From contig JADHOF010000004.1 of assembly GCA_016779125.1 (NCBI GenBank), positions 1 through 44,138 of the forward strand: a stretch of DNA of 44,138 nt. Reading direction: 5' to 3'. Source of the DNA: Verrucomicrobiia bacterium. Its GTDB lineage: Bacteria; Verrucomicrobiota; Verrucomicrobiia; Limisphaerales; JAYPXF01. The notes beneath the pieces are model-generated. The model saw only the letters and a program-made list of their open reading frames with translations, did no database searches and was not told where the DNA came from. The first letter of the stretch is position 1; the number at the start of each line of letters is the position of its first letter. The translations under genes and the position numbers were made by a program. Shown here one piece after another: positions 30,126 through 39,756 of the stretch.

Positions 30126-31145
30126 ATGCTTACCGCCGGAGAACTGGCCGAACGCCTGCAGGGCGAAATCACGGGCGATCCCCGGACGCAAATCACCGGA
30201 TTGCGTCCCGCGAACCACGCCCAGGCGGGCGATCTGACTTTCGCCGAGAACGAAAAATACCTCGCCGCCGCCGCGGCAAGCCCTGCGTCGGTGATTCTCG
30301 TTCCGGGTCAAACCGCGCTCGAAGGAAAGACGCTTGTCCGCGTGAAGAACGTGCGCGTGGCGCTTGCCGACTGCCTGGAGCTGTTCTTCCCGGAACGCCG
30401 CTACGAGCCGGGCGTTCATCCGACCGCCACCGTGTCGCCGGGCGCCAAGATTGATCCGACCGCCCACGTTGGTCCGCATTGCATCGTGGAGGACGAGGTC
30501 TCGATCGGGGCCGGCACGACGCTGCTGGGACAGGTCTTTGTCGGCGCGGGCAGCCGCATCGGGGACCATTGCCGGATCTTCGCCAACACGACGCTCTATC
30601 ACGGCACCGTGATCGGCTCAGGCGTCCGCATCCATGCCGGGACCGTGATTGGCTCCGACGGCTACGGGTATGTCTTCGACGGCGCACGGCACAAAAAAAT
30701 CCCGCAGGTCGGCCATGTCGTGATCGAGGACGACGTCGAAATCGGCTCGAACGTCTCCATCGACCGCGGCGCAATCGGCCCGACCACGATCGGCAAGGGC
30801 ACCAAGATCGACAACCTCGTGCAGATCGCCCACAACGTCTCCACCGGACAGAACTGCCTGATCATTTCCCAGACCGGCATCGCGGGCAGCAGCCGGCTCG
30901 GCAACTTCGTCACGCTGGCGGGCCAGGTCGGCATCGCCGGTCATCTCACGATCGACGATCAGGTCGTCATCGCCGCCAAATCCGGCGTGATGCACAACAT
31001 TCCCGCCGGCGAAAAATGGATGGGCGCGCCGGCTCAACCGGACAAGCAGACCAAACGCCAGATGCTGGCCGTGCAACAACTCCCCGAATTGATCAAACGC
31101 GTCCGCGCGTTGGAAAAGCGGCTCGCAGAGCGGGCAGAAGACTGA
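30126..31145 (+). CDS. lpxD: UDP-3-O-(3-hydroxymyristoyl)glucosamine N-acyltransferase
   Basis: Hexapeptide repeats; [51 protein letters not shown]; start 30126 preferred over 30030. Confidence 0.93.
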   Translation: MLTAGELAERLQGEITGDPRTQITGLRPANHAQAGDLTFAENEKYLAAAAASPASVILVPGQTALEGKTLVRVKNVRVALADCLELFFPERRYEPGVHPTATVSPGAKIDPTAHVGPHCIVEDEVSIGAGTTLLGQVFVGAGSRIGDHCRIFANTTLYHGTVIGSGVRIHAGTVIGSDGYGYVFDGARHKKIPQVGHVVIEDDVEIGSNVSIDRGAIGPTTIGKGTKIDNLVQIAHNVSTGQNCLIISQTGIAGSSRLGNFVTLAGQVGIAGHLTIDDQVVIAAKSGVMHNIPAGEKWMGAPAQPDKQTKRQMLAVQQLPELIKRVRALEKRLAERAED

Positions 31146-31179
31146 TTGCGCGAATTGAAACCGCGTTCACCTTTCCTCC

Positions 31180-31698
31180 ATGAGCGAACAACAAATCACT
31201 CTCGCCTGCGGCTGTTTCTGGTGCGTCGAAGCCGTCTACCAGCGCGTGCCCGGCGTGTTGAAGGTCGAGTCCGGCTACGCCAACGGCTTGAACGACAACC
31301 CCACCTACCAGCAGGTCTGCACCGGCACCACGAACCACGCCGAGGTCATTCAAATCACCTTTGACCCCGAGCGCACAAAAATTGAAACCCTCCTCGAAGT
31401 CTTTTGGAGCGTTCACGATCCCACCACGCTAAACCGCCAAGGCAACGACACCGGCACCCAATACCGGTCGGGAATCTACCACACGAGCGACGAGCAACGG
31501 CAGCTCGCGGAACAATCGAAAGCCGCCGCCCAAGCCCGCTTCCCGAATCCCATCGTCACCGAGATCAAGCCGCTCGAGAAATACTTCCCGGCCGAGGACT
31601 ACCACCAGGACTACTTCAACCAAAACCCCGGCAACGGATACTGCCAGCTCGTCATCCCGCCCAAACTCGCCAAGTTGGAGAAGCTGGGCCTCGAATAA
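31180..31698 (+). CDS. msrA: Peptide-methionine (S)-S-oxide reductase MsrA
   Basis: ACGCFWCVEAVYQRVPGV, DPTTLNRQGNDTGTQYRSGIY, EDYHQDYF. Confidence 0.95.
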   Translation: MSEQQITLACGCFWCVEAVYQRVPGVLKVESGYANGLNDNPTYQQVCTGTTNHAEVIQITFDPERTKIETLLEVFWSVHDPTTLNRQGNDTGTQYRSGIYHTSDEQRQLAEQSKAAAQARFPNPIVTEIKPLEKYFPAEDYHQDYFNQNPGNGYCQLVIPPKLAKLEKLGLE

Positions 31699-31727
31699 TC
31701 CGGCTCGAAAATTTCAGGGGAAGACGA

Positions 31728-33287
31728 TCACCGCGGTTTTCCGGACCCGTACTTCTCCTCGAACACTTTCACAGGATCGAAGCTTGGCGCGCCGTAGAGC
31801 TTCTGCTGCCGTTCGATGCCGCAATTCGGATAGTAGTCGAAGATGTCTCCGTTCCCGAGTACGCGCGGGTCGCCCTGGGCTTTGAGTTCGCGCTCCAACT
31901 GCGCCCAAAGTTTCGCCTTCAGCCCGGCCTGTTTCGGGTCGGCGGCGAGGTTGTTCACGCAGTCGGGATCGGCCTTGATGTCGTAGAGCTCCTCGTCCGG
32001 GCGCTTGCCAAAGGCGAGTTCGAAATACTTGTAATCCTTGTCGCCGGCGGAGAGGTCGGTGAGGAAACTCTTGGTGGGTGACGCGTCGCAGTTCATGTAA
32101 CCGTATTCGGGATTGCCCACCGGCCAGCGATCCGATTTGAAATTCCGCACGTAAAGCCAGCGGTCGTTCCGCAACGCGCGGGCGGGATAACCGACCGACA
32201 ACAGATCGCCGTCGATTCGACCAAGGTCATGGCGCTCCTTGCCGAGCAGCGTATGGTTGCGCCCGGGGTCGATGCGGCCGGATTTGGTCGCAAGCAGCTG
32301 CTTCACAAAGCTCGCACCGGTCATCTGGGCCGGTGCCTTCACGCCGGCCAGTTCCAACAGGGTCGGCGCGAGATCGGGAAAGGTGATGAAATCCGTAACC
32401 GTGCGGCCGGGCTTGATCTTGTCGCCCCAGCGAACGGCGAAGGGGATGTGAAACCCGTCATCGTAGAGTTGCCCCTTCACGCGCGGGAAGGGCATGCCGT
32501 GATCGGACGTCGCGATGATGATCGTGTTGTCCAACTGGCCCTGCTCCTCCAGATGCTTCAACGCGCGGGCGATGTGGGTGTCATACCACTCGACCTCGAT
32601 GGCGTAGTCGGCCAGGTCGCCTCGAATGACTTCATTGTCGGGATAGTAGGCGGGCACGGTGACCTTTGAGAGATCACGCCCGTCGAGTTTCCAATTGTCC
32701 TTGCCGTAGCTGCGGTGGGGCTCCTTGGTGCCAAGCCAAAAACAGAAGGGCTTGTCCGCCGGCCGGGCCTTGAGGAATTCCGCGAAGTTGCCGGCGTAGT
32801 CGGTGTTCGCCATGCCGGTGTAGGGAGCCTTGGCCTGTTTGGACTGCCAGGGATGCCCGGCCGGATTGATCTTTTCAGCCTTGGGCTTGCCCGGCGAACT
32901 GCCGGCATGAACGCCCGGCCCCCAGCCTTTGCCGGTGAATCCCATGAAGTATCCGGCCTCCTCAAGCAGGAAGGGGTAGAACTTCCACTTCGGACTGAGA
33001 ATCGGATTGTGGTTGCAGGCCTCCTCAAGTTGCCACGAATAGCGTCCCGTCAGGAGGCAGGCACGGGCGGGCGCGCATTTCGGGTTGCAGTTGTACGCCT
33101 GGGTGAAGAGCACGCCCTCCCGCGCGATGCGGTCGAAGCCCGGTGTCTTCACGTATTTGCTCCCGTAGACGCCCATGCTGTCCCGCGACGCGTCGTCCGC
33201 GATGATGAAAAGAATGTTCGGTCGTTCCGCCTCGGCGGCGAAAAGTCCCGCGACGAGGAAGGGGATCAGCGTGATGAGTCGTTTCAT
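31728..33287 (-). CDS. Exported arylsulfatase-type sulfatase
   Basis: RPNILFIIADDASRDSMGVYG; formylglycine signature C-A-P-A-R (KCAPARACLLTGRY); ATSDHGMPF; signal peptide. Confidence 0.93.
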   Translation of the reverse strand: MKRLITLIPFLVAGLFAAEAERPNILFIIADDASRDSMGVYGSKYVKTPGFDRIAREGVLFTQAYNCNPKCAPARACLLTGRYSWQLEEACNHNPILSPKWKFYPFLLEEAGYFMGFTGKGWGPGVHAGSSPGKPKAEKINPAGHPWQSKQAKAPYTGMANTDYAGNFAEFLKARPADKPFCFWLGTKEPHRSYGKDNWKLDGRDLSKVTVPAYYPDNEVIRGDLADYAIEVEWYDTHIARALKHLEEQGQLDNTIIIATSDHGMPFPRVKGQLYDDGFHIPFAVRWGDKIKPGRTVTDFITFPDLAPTLLELAGVKAPAQMTGASFVKQLLATKSGRIDPGRNHTLLGKERHDLGRIDGDLLSVGYPARALRNDRWLYVRNFKSDRWPVGNPEYGYMNCDASPTKSFLTDLSAGDKDYKYFELAFGKRPDEELYDIKADPDCVNNLAADPKQAGLKAKLWAQLERELKAQGDPRVLGNGDIFDYYPNCGIERQQKLYGAPSFDPVKVFEEKYGSGKPR

Positions 33288-34324
33288 TTGTGTATCGGTG
33301 TTCCTGGTTTTGCGGTCGAAGGATGGTGGCCGTCGAGCTTCAAGCGGATGCGAAACAGGCCGCCTCCCGCAGTGACGTAGAGGGTGTCGGATTCGGAGCC
33401 CAGACCGAAGGTGCAGTTGGTCGGCAGCGTCGGTGTCGGAATGTGGACCAACTCTTTCCCGGCCGGGCTGAAGACAACGATGCCGAAACGGCTTTGACTG
33501 CGGACGGCCGCGTAAATGTTTCCCTCCACGTCGATCGCCATTCCGTCCGTGCCGGTCTCCTTGCCGAAGTCTGCCAGCACACGCTTCTTCCGCGCATCAA
33601 CCCGACCGTCCTTCAACAGCGGAAACGCGTTCAAGGTCATCCGGCCGATCTGCGGATCCGCCGGCGCGTTTGGCCCGCCACGCGAGCCATTGTTCGTTTC
33701 GGCGACATAGAGCGTCTTCGCGTCCGGTGACAAATGCACCCCGTTCGGCTTTTCAATCTCGTCTGCACCCAGCAAGCGGATGAGTTTCCCGCTTTCAGGA
33801 TCGAAACGATAAACCCCCATTTCCCCCTGTTCTTCCGGCTCGGATCCGATGTAACGCGGATCGGAAAAATAGATCCCCCCGTCCGGCGCGATCACGAGAT
33901 CGTTCGGGGACAGGAGCCGCCGGCCCTGAAACTTCGAGACCCAAGGCTTCACGTCACCCGACGCGGAAACGATGCACAAAGCCATCGCTCCCCCATTGGA
34001 GCCGCAACAGGCGATCAGGCGACCGGCCCGATCAAACATCAGCCCGTTGCTCTTGCGGCTGTTCCCTGAAAAAACCGTGGTCCGCCGCGTTTTCGGATCA
34101 AAGCGAAGAATCTGCCCCGGCTTGTCGGGTGATCGCGATATGTCGCTGAAGTAGATCCTTCCATCCGGGCCCGCCGCGACGCCCTCGGTAAATTCGCCTT
34201 CGTTCCACAACTCTTCCAATCGGGCGCTTGCGGGAAGGATCCGCTCCGAACCCGAAGGCACCGCCGCACGAAGGCAACACACGGCCGAAAACAACAACGC
34301 GCAAACACGAACAAGGGAACTCAT
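33284..34324 (-). CDS. SMP-30/gluconolactonase-like protein
   Basis: EGVAAGPDGRIYFSDI, GGIYFSDPRY, EKPNGVHLSPDAKTLYVAET, GTDGMAIDVEGNIYAA; signal peptide start at 34324; 4-nt overlap with sulfatase gene. Confidence 0.88.
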   Translation of the reverse strand: MSSLVRVCALLFSAVCCLRAAVPSGSERILPASARLEELWNEGEFTEGVAAGPDGRIYFSDISRSPDKPGQILRFDPKTRRTTVFSGNSRKSNGLMFDRAGRLIACCGSNGGAMALCIVSASGDVKPWVSKFQGRRLLSPNDLVIAPDGGIYFSDPRYIGSEPEEQGEMGVYRFDPESGKLIRLLGADEIEKPNGVHLSPDAKTLYVAETNNGSRGGPNAPADPQIGRMTLNAFPLLKDGRVDARKKRVLADFGKETGTDGMAIDVEGNIYAAVRSQSRFGIVVFSPAGKELVHIPTPTLPTNCTFGLGSESDTLYVTAGGGLFRIRLKLDGHHPSTAKPGTPIHK

Positions 34325-34423
34325 GACGGCGCATGATAGGCCAGGCAAAGCCGACCGCAATCGCGTATGTCGGGACAATGTCACGGCCCGGATCGGGAAT
34401 CCGAAATGAGCCGGACGTCCGCT

Positions 34424-35071
34424 TCAGTCGAACTGATCCATCCGACGCCGAAAGGCCGCGCAGGCGGCGGCGGGATCGTCGGCGCGAAGGATCGCCGAGA
34501 CGACACAGATTCGACGGGCTCCGGCATCAAGGACCTCGTCCAGGTTGTCCAGATTGATTCCGCCAATCGCAAACCACGGCACGGCGACATGCCGCTGTGC
34601 CCAACGCACGTACTCCAGGGTCACGGGAGCCCGACCGGGTTTGGTCGGGGTGGCGTAGATCGGGCCGATGGCGAGATAGTCCGGTGCGGTGCGAAGCGCG
34701 CGCTTCGCCTGCTCCGGGGCATGGGTGCTGAGTCCTAGCAACATTTCCTTGGGGCATCCCCGCACCTGATCAGCGCTCGTGTAACCGGCGTCAAAGAAAT
34801 CCTCCTGGCCCAGGTGACAGATTGGAGCACCCAATTGAAGGGCCAGGCGGGGATGATCATTGATGACGAATCCAACGCCGGCGGCGTGGCAGACGGGCAG
34901 GATCGATGCCGCCAACTCCTTCACCCGATCCGGCTCCGCTCCCTTGGCCCGGAGCTGAACCAGGTCTGAACCCGAATCGCAAAGCATCCGCGCGAGGTCG
35001 ACGGGGTTCCGGCCATCCAGATACCCCGTGTCAACGAAGGTGTAGAGACGACACCTTGAAAGGGGCTTCAT
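34424..35071 (-). CDS. thiE: Thiamine phosphate synthase
   Basis: [79 protein letters not shown]. Confidence 0.92.
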   Translation of the reverse strand: MKPLSRCRLYTFVDTGYLDGRNPVDLARMLCDSGSDLVQLRAKGAEPDRVKELAASILPVCHAAGVGFVINDHPRLALQLGAPICHLGQEDFFDAGYTSADQVRGCPKEMLLGLSTHAPEQAKRALRTAPDYLAIGPIYATPTKPGRAPVTLEYVRWAQRHVAVPWFAIGGINLDNLDEVLDAGARRICVVSAILRADDPAAACAAFRRRMDQFD

Positions 35072-35094
35072 GATTCCGGCGGTGGAGATGCCGC

Positions 35095-36471
35095 TCAGGC
35101 CTTCTCTTCGATCAATTCCCGGCGCCCACCGGAGAGAAGTTCTTCAACGAAGTTCGTCGAGTAGACGCCACGACGGAAATTGGGATCCTGAAGGATCGCC
35201 TGCTGAAACGGCAGCGTGGTCTTGATGCCGGTGATCATATATTCGCCGAGGGCGCGGCTCATGCGCTCCATCGCCTCGCGGCGGTCCTTGCCGTAGGCGA
35301 TGAGCTTGCCGATCATCGAATCGTAGTAGGGGGGAATCGTGTAACCCGCGTATGCGTGGCTGTCCACGCGAATGCCCTGTCCGCCGGCCGGATAATACAT
35401 CTCTATCCGTCCCGGACTCGGGCGGAAATTGTCAAACGGGTCTTCAGCGTTGATCCGGCATTCAATGGCGTGTCCGGTGAGTGTCGGCGTGCCGATCTTC
35501 AGCGGCTCTCCCATCGCGATGAGGATCTGCTGTTTCACGATGTCAATGCCCGTGACCTCCTCGGTGATCGGATGCTCCACCTGCACGCGCTTGTTCACCT
35601 CGAGAAAGTAGAAGTTGCCGTCGTCATCCGCGATGAACTCGACCGTGCCGGCGTTGGTGTACTGGGCTGCCTCCGCGATTCGAATCGCGGCTTTGCTCAT
35701 GGCTTTCCGCAAACTCTTGAACTTGTTCTCAATCAGCGGCGAGGGGGTTTCCTCGATCAGCTTCTGATGCCGCCTCTGAATTGAACAATCGCGCTCGCCA
35801 AGCGAAACAATGTTCCCCTTGTTGTCCCCGAGGATCTGGATTTCGATGTGATGCGGATTCTCGATGTATTTCTCAATGTAGACTCCGGCATTGCCGAAGG
35901 CCTTGTCCGCCTCCGTGCGACACGTGTGGTAGCCCTTGATCATCGAGATGTCGTTGTGCGCGACACGCATACCGCGACCGCCACCACCGGCCACCGCCTT
36001 GATCATCACCGGATAACCGATCTTCTTGGCCACAGACAGGGCTTCCTGCTCGCTCTCGACGATCCCGTCCGACCCCGGTGGAAGTGGCACTCCAGCCTTT
36101 TTCGCCAAAGAGCGGCTGACCTGCTTGTCCTGAAGCGCGTTCATCGCCTTGGAACTGGGTCCAATGAAACGAATGTTGCAACTCTGACAAACGTCCGCGA
36201 AATGGGAATTCTCCGAAAGAAATCCATATCCCGGATGAATCGCATCCACATCTGTGATCTCAGCGGCCGAAATCAGGCGATCTATCCGCAAATAGCTATC
36301 GCTACTGGCACCTTTACCGATACAGATTGCCTCATCAGCAAGCTGAACGTGCATGGAATTTGCATCCGGCTCTGAATAGACCGCGACAGTACGAATTCCC
36401 ATCTCACGACAGGTACGCATGATGCGGAGGGCAATTTCGCCACGATTGGCTACCAGAATCTTCTCAAACAT
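35095..36471 (-). CDS. accC: Biotin carboxylase subunit of acetyl-CoA carboxylase
   Basis: MFEKILVANRGEIALRIMRTCREMGI, HPGYGFLSEN, KAVAGGGGRGMR, FLEVNKRVQVEHPITEEVTGID. Confidence 0.97.
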   Translation of the reverse strand: MFEKILVANRGEIALRIMRTCREMGIRTVAVYSEPDANSMHVQLADEAICIGKGASSDSYLRIDRLISAAEITDVDAIHPGYGFLSENSHFADVCQSCNIRFIGPSSKAMNALQDKQVSRSLAKKAGVPLPPGSDGIVESEQEALSVAKKIGYPVMIKAVAGGGGRGMRVAHNDISMIKGYHTCRTEADKAFGNAGVYIEKYIENPHHIEIQILGDNKGNIVSLGERDCSIQRRHQKLIEETPSPLIENKFKSLRKAMSKAAIRIAEAAQYTNAGTVEFIADDDGNFYFLEVNKRVQVEHPITEEVTGIDIVKQQILIAMGEPLKIGTPTLTGHAIECRINAEDPFDNFRPSPGRIEMYYPAGGQGIRVDSHAYAGYTIPPYYDSMIGKLIAYGKDRREAMERMSRALGEYMITGIKTTLPFQQAILQDPNFRRGVYSTNFVEELLSGGRRELIEEKA

Positions 36472-36508
36472 GGCTCTTCGACGGATTTTCGAAAAAAGGG
36501 CGGAGACC

Positions 36509-36952
36509 TCAGAGAGGCTTGATCTTGAAAAGGGCCTGACCGAATTCGACGGGCTTTGAGTTGTCCACCAAGATCTTGGTGATCACGCCCCGGGCTTCCG
36601 CCTTGATCTCGTTCATCACTTTCATTGCCTCGATGATGCAAACGACCGTGTCGGGTCCGACTTCCGAGCCAACCTCAACATAGGAACCGGCCTCCGGTGA
36701 GGGGGAGCGATAAAAAGTGCCGATCATCGGTGATTTGATATCGGCCTCATTCGAAGGGGCGGCCACCGATTTCACGGCAGCCGCACTGGGCGCAGCCGGA
36801 GCCGGGGCTTCCACCACCGCCTGCTCAGAGACCACCCTGGCCTGGGTCCCTCGCTTGAGTTTTATTTTGAATTCTTCCTTCTCGAGCTCGAACTCGGTGA
36901 TCGAGTTTTTCTTCATCAAATCAATGATTGCCTTGATGTCTTTGAGTTCCAT
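36509..36952 (-). CDS. accB: Biotin carboxyl carrier protein of acetyl-CoA carboxylase
   Basis: MELKDIKAIIDLMKKNSITEFELEKEEFKIKLKR; biotinylation motif IEAMKVMNEI; start at 36952 preferred over 37000. Confidence 0.95.
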   Translation of the reverse strand: MELKDIKAIIDLMKKNSITEFELEKEEFKIKLKRGTQARVVSEQAVVEAPAPAAPSAAAVKSVAAPSNEADIKSPMIGTFYRSPSPEAGSYVEVGSEVGPDTVVCIIEAMKVMNEIKAEARGVITKILVDNSKPVEFGQALFKIKPL

Positions 36953-37070
36953 AGGTGAATCCCGGTTCTCTTTGCCTGGCTGCTTGTTTGAAGTTGTCAC
37001 TCTGGGGGAATTGGAAACGGCAGTCGATCAGGTCGTCCGCCAAATTTAATATGTTACGAACTTGCGGCGG

Positions 37071-37099
37071 AGAATCTGCCAGCCCAATTATCAGGTCAA
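37071..37099 (-). promoter_or_regulatory. Possible sigma70-like promoter upstream of accB
   Basis: Minus strand TTGACC (37099-37094), 17-nt spacer, GATTCT (37076-37071); -10 is a weak match. Confidence 0.22.
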
Positions 37100-37156
37100 G
37101 CCCTCTTTTCTAGTTACCAAGAAAGCCACATGCCCGTTTTAGCAGTACCAGCGATT

Positions 37157-37585
37157 CTACTTTAATGTTAACGCTGCATCCAGCGCCAACAGGTAACTAC
37201 CGACCCCAAAACCGGCAATTTGACCGGCACAGACCGGAGCGATCATGGAGACATGCCTGAATTCCTCCCTTGCGTGAACGTTAGAGATATGGATTTCAAT
37301 CGTTTTCACCCCAGATCCGGCAATTGCGTCCCGCAAACCGACACTGGTGTGGGTGTAGGCGGCCGCGTTCAGAATCACGACGTCAAACACACCTCGCGCA
37401 GCTTGTATCCAGGTGATCAGTTCGCCTTCGATGTTGCTCTGACGGAAATCGACTTCGATTTCGCGTTTCGCCGCAGCGGCTCGGACCTGGGATTCGATCT
37501 CCGCCAAGGTCAGCGTGCCGTAGATCCCCGGCTCGCGCTGACCAAGGAGATTGAGATTGGGTCCGTTTAGAAAAAGTACTTTCAT
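37157..37585 (-). CDS. aroQ: Type II 3-dehydroquinate dehydratase
   Basis: LFLNGPNLNLLGQREPGIYG, RQSNIEGELITWIQAA, LNAAAYTHTSVGLRDAI, EIHISNVHAREEFRHVS. Confidence 0.96.
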   Translation of the reverse strand: MKVLFLNGPNLNLLGQREPGIYGTLTLAEIESQVRAAAAKREIEVDFRQSNIEGELITWIQAARGVFDVVILNAAAYTHTSVGLRDAIAGSGVKTIEIHISNVHAREEFRHVSMIAPVCAGQIAGFGVGSYLLALDAALTLK

Positions 37586-37649
37586 GGCTGTTCTGCTGTT
37601 GTAAACACGGGATCCAAAAAAAGGCGGAAATGCGGAGCGACCTCTCGGT

Positions 37650-38762
37650 TCAACCGAGTTTTAGCTTTAGAAAACCCACTTCGAGTGCGAGCGATTCCTG
37701 CACGTTGGTGTGAAGAAGCCGCGCGGTTCCCTCGATGGTTCGCAAATTTTCAAGCGCGGATTCGGCATCGATTCGCCCCGCGACCTTGGCGGTGAGTTCG
37801 TCAAAGCGACTTAGTTGCAGCAGTTCCCCACCAATGTCCAAGGTCCGCAGCCACACATCTCGCAACCACCATTCCAGCGCCAGGAGCATTTCACCCCGAC
37901 GCCTGCGGTATTCCGCCTCGACACCGGCCTTCAATTCATTTTCCCACTGCTCCTTCAATTTCGGCTCAACATCGTCGTAACGTCGGAGCGGCGAGGCCTG
38001 TTCCAACTGTTCCGCGACAGCGCCTTTCATTTCTTCCAAAAGGCCGAGCAACTGACCCAAAAGCTTGTAGCGATCCAACAGGCCGCTTCCGTGATCCACC
38101 GCCATCTGCGCGAAAGACTCTATCAACGCCAACTGCCGCTCATCAAATCGCATGTCCGCCCCGCCGCCGAAGGTAAGCCGGAGACAGCGTGACAGAATGG
38201 TGTCCAAAAGGCGTTGCGGCTCGGTCGAAAGCAGAATGATGACGCAGTCTGGAGGCGGTTCTTCGAGGGTTTTCAGGAAAGCATTGGCCGCTTCGACCTT
38301 CAAACGGTCAGCTGCAACGATAACGGCACACTTAAAGCGGGCATCATTCGCCTTGAGATTGATCTGCGAGATCAAGGACCGGATCTGATCCGTCAGGATG
38401 AGGCGCGATTTTGACTCCGGCCGCACCCACCGCACATCCGCGTGGCCGCCTGAAATCACCTTCCGGCAATTGAGGCATTGATCGCAGCAATCGGACGGAA
38501 GAATGTCGCCCGATTCCATGACAGGCTGATCGCAATTCAGCGTCTTGATCAGATTGCGTGCGACTTCCTCCAGCTCCTCAAGGTGGTTGCCGGTCAACAG
38601 ATAGGCATGCCCCAGCCGGCCCCGCCGCAGACTGCGCTGCAACAGCTCCACACCCGGTCCGGTTGATACGATGTCCGCGAATGCCACGCGCGGATCGTGA
38701 AGCGGCCGCCGCAAAATTCCAAACCCGTATTCATAGCCACGGGCAATGGCTTTGGGCGACAA
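37650..38762 (-). CDS. holB: DNA polymerase III delta' subunit-like protein
   Basis: RRGRLGHAYLLTG, Cys cluster CCDQCLNCRKV, KVEAANAFLKTLEEPPPDCVIILLSTEPQRLLDTILSRCLRL. Confidence 0.85.
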   Translation of the reverse strand: MSPKAIARGYEYGFGILRRPLHDPRVAFADIVSTGPGVELLQRSLRRGRLGHAYLLTGNHLEELEEVARNLIKTLNCDQPVMESGDILPSDCCDQCLNCRKVISGGHADVRWVRPESKSRLILTDQIRSLISQINLKANDARFKCAVIVAADRLKVEAANAFLKTLEEPPPDCVIILLSTEPQRLLDTILSRCLRLTFGGGADMRFDERQLALIESFAQMAVDHGSGLLDRYKLLGQLLGLLEEMKGAVAEQLEQASPLRRYDDVEPKLKEQWENELKAGVEAEYRRRRGEMLLALEWWLRDVWLRTLDIGGELLQLSRFDELTAKVAGRIDAESALENLRTIEGTARLLHTNVQESLALEVGFLKLKLG

Positions 38763-38777
38763 CGAGCGAAGGTCAAA

Positions 38778-39665
38778 TCAGAAGGTCACCTTGAACGGCG
38801 TGTCCTGACCGGTGACGACAAAGACAAGTCCGTCGCTTTCAATGGATTTGCACACGATCGGCACAGGGCCGGATTCGGTGGTCACCGTGATTTCCTTGCC
38901 GATGACCACCTGATGGGTGGCGTCGGGTGTCTTGACGGTGGCGATCCGCCGCTTTGAGGTAATCATGACGTTCTTGACGTCGAGGAAGGCCTCCGGAGCG
39001 GCCATTACGGCGTTGATCGCGGCCACAGGGTCCGTGGCCGGTCCTCCTCCAAAGGTGGACATGATTCGTTCTTTCCAGCTCGGTTCGCCACCCTTGGCGA
39101 CCGGGAGCGGCGACGGGCCGGCGGATTCGTTGAGCAGCTGTTCTAGTTTGGCTTCCAGATTCTTGCCGCCGCTGATGAAGCGGACGACGCCTTGTCGATC
39201 CACCAGCCAGATGCTTGGGAAATGGGTGATGCCGAATTTTTTTACGGCCGCGTCGTTCTCGCCCTGCCGGTTGAAGTGCTGTGGCCAAGGCAGATTCTCC
39301 TTGGCCAAAACCTTGTCCAGCTCCTGCCGGTCGAAATCGGCGTTGATGCCGACAATCTCAAGTCCGGCGTGGTGAAACTTCTGGTACGTCGCGAGTTTGG
39401 CGGGAAACATCTCCATGCACTTCGGACTCCAGCTGGCCCAGAAGTCGAGCATCAGCACGCGGCCACGGAACTTGGCGAGGTCGATGGGGGCGCCGGCCAG
39501 ATCCAAGCCGTTGAATCCGGCCGTCGTGATATTCTGTCCCACCCACTTCCCGTAGTTGGCGTCGTCTGGAAAGAGCATTTCCTCGCCGTTCTCCTCCCTG
39601 CATCCGCACGCGGTCGCCGCGACGATCAGCGCGAGGAGCCGGGCGATGGTCGAGCGGAGTTTCAT
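38778..39665 (-). CDS. TlpA/thioredoxin-fold lipoprotein with SxxC active-site variant
   Basis: Lipobox-like LIVAATACGC; LMLDFWASWSPKCMEMFPAKL; THFPSIWLVDRQGVVRF; extra C-terminal domain. Confidence 0.85.
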   Translation of the reverse strand: MKLRSTIARLLALIVAATACGCREENGEEMLFPDDANYGKWVGQNITTAGFNGLDLAGAPIDLAKFRGRVLMLDFWASWSPKCMEMFPAKLATYQKFHHAGLEIVGINADFDRQELDKVLAKENLPWPQHFNRQGENDAAVKKFGITHFPSIWLVDRQGVVRFISGGKNLEAKLEQLLNESAGPSPLPVAKGGEPSWKERIMSTFGGGPATDPVAAINAVMAAPEAFLDVKNVMITSKRRIATVKTPDATHQVVIGKEITVTTESGPVPIVCKSIESDGLVFVVTGQDTPFKVTF

Positions 39666-39756
39666 GGGGCGGAGGTGGGCGGCGAACCGCGTCGTGGATG
39701 TGCAATAGCCGGGATGGTCTCGTTTGATCAAGCACAAGCCGGCCGGCTTGCCCCGC

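Noticed and set aside
35072-35094. Possible TPP riboswitch before thiE
   Set aside because: Only 23 bp between accC and thiE; no space for a riboswitch.
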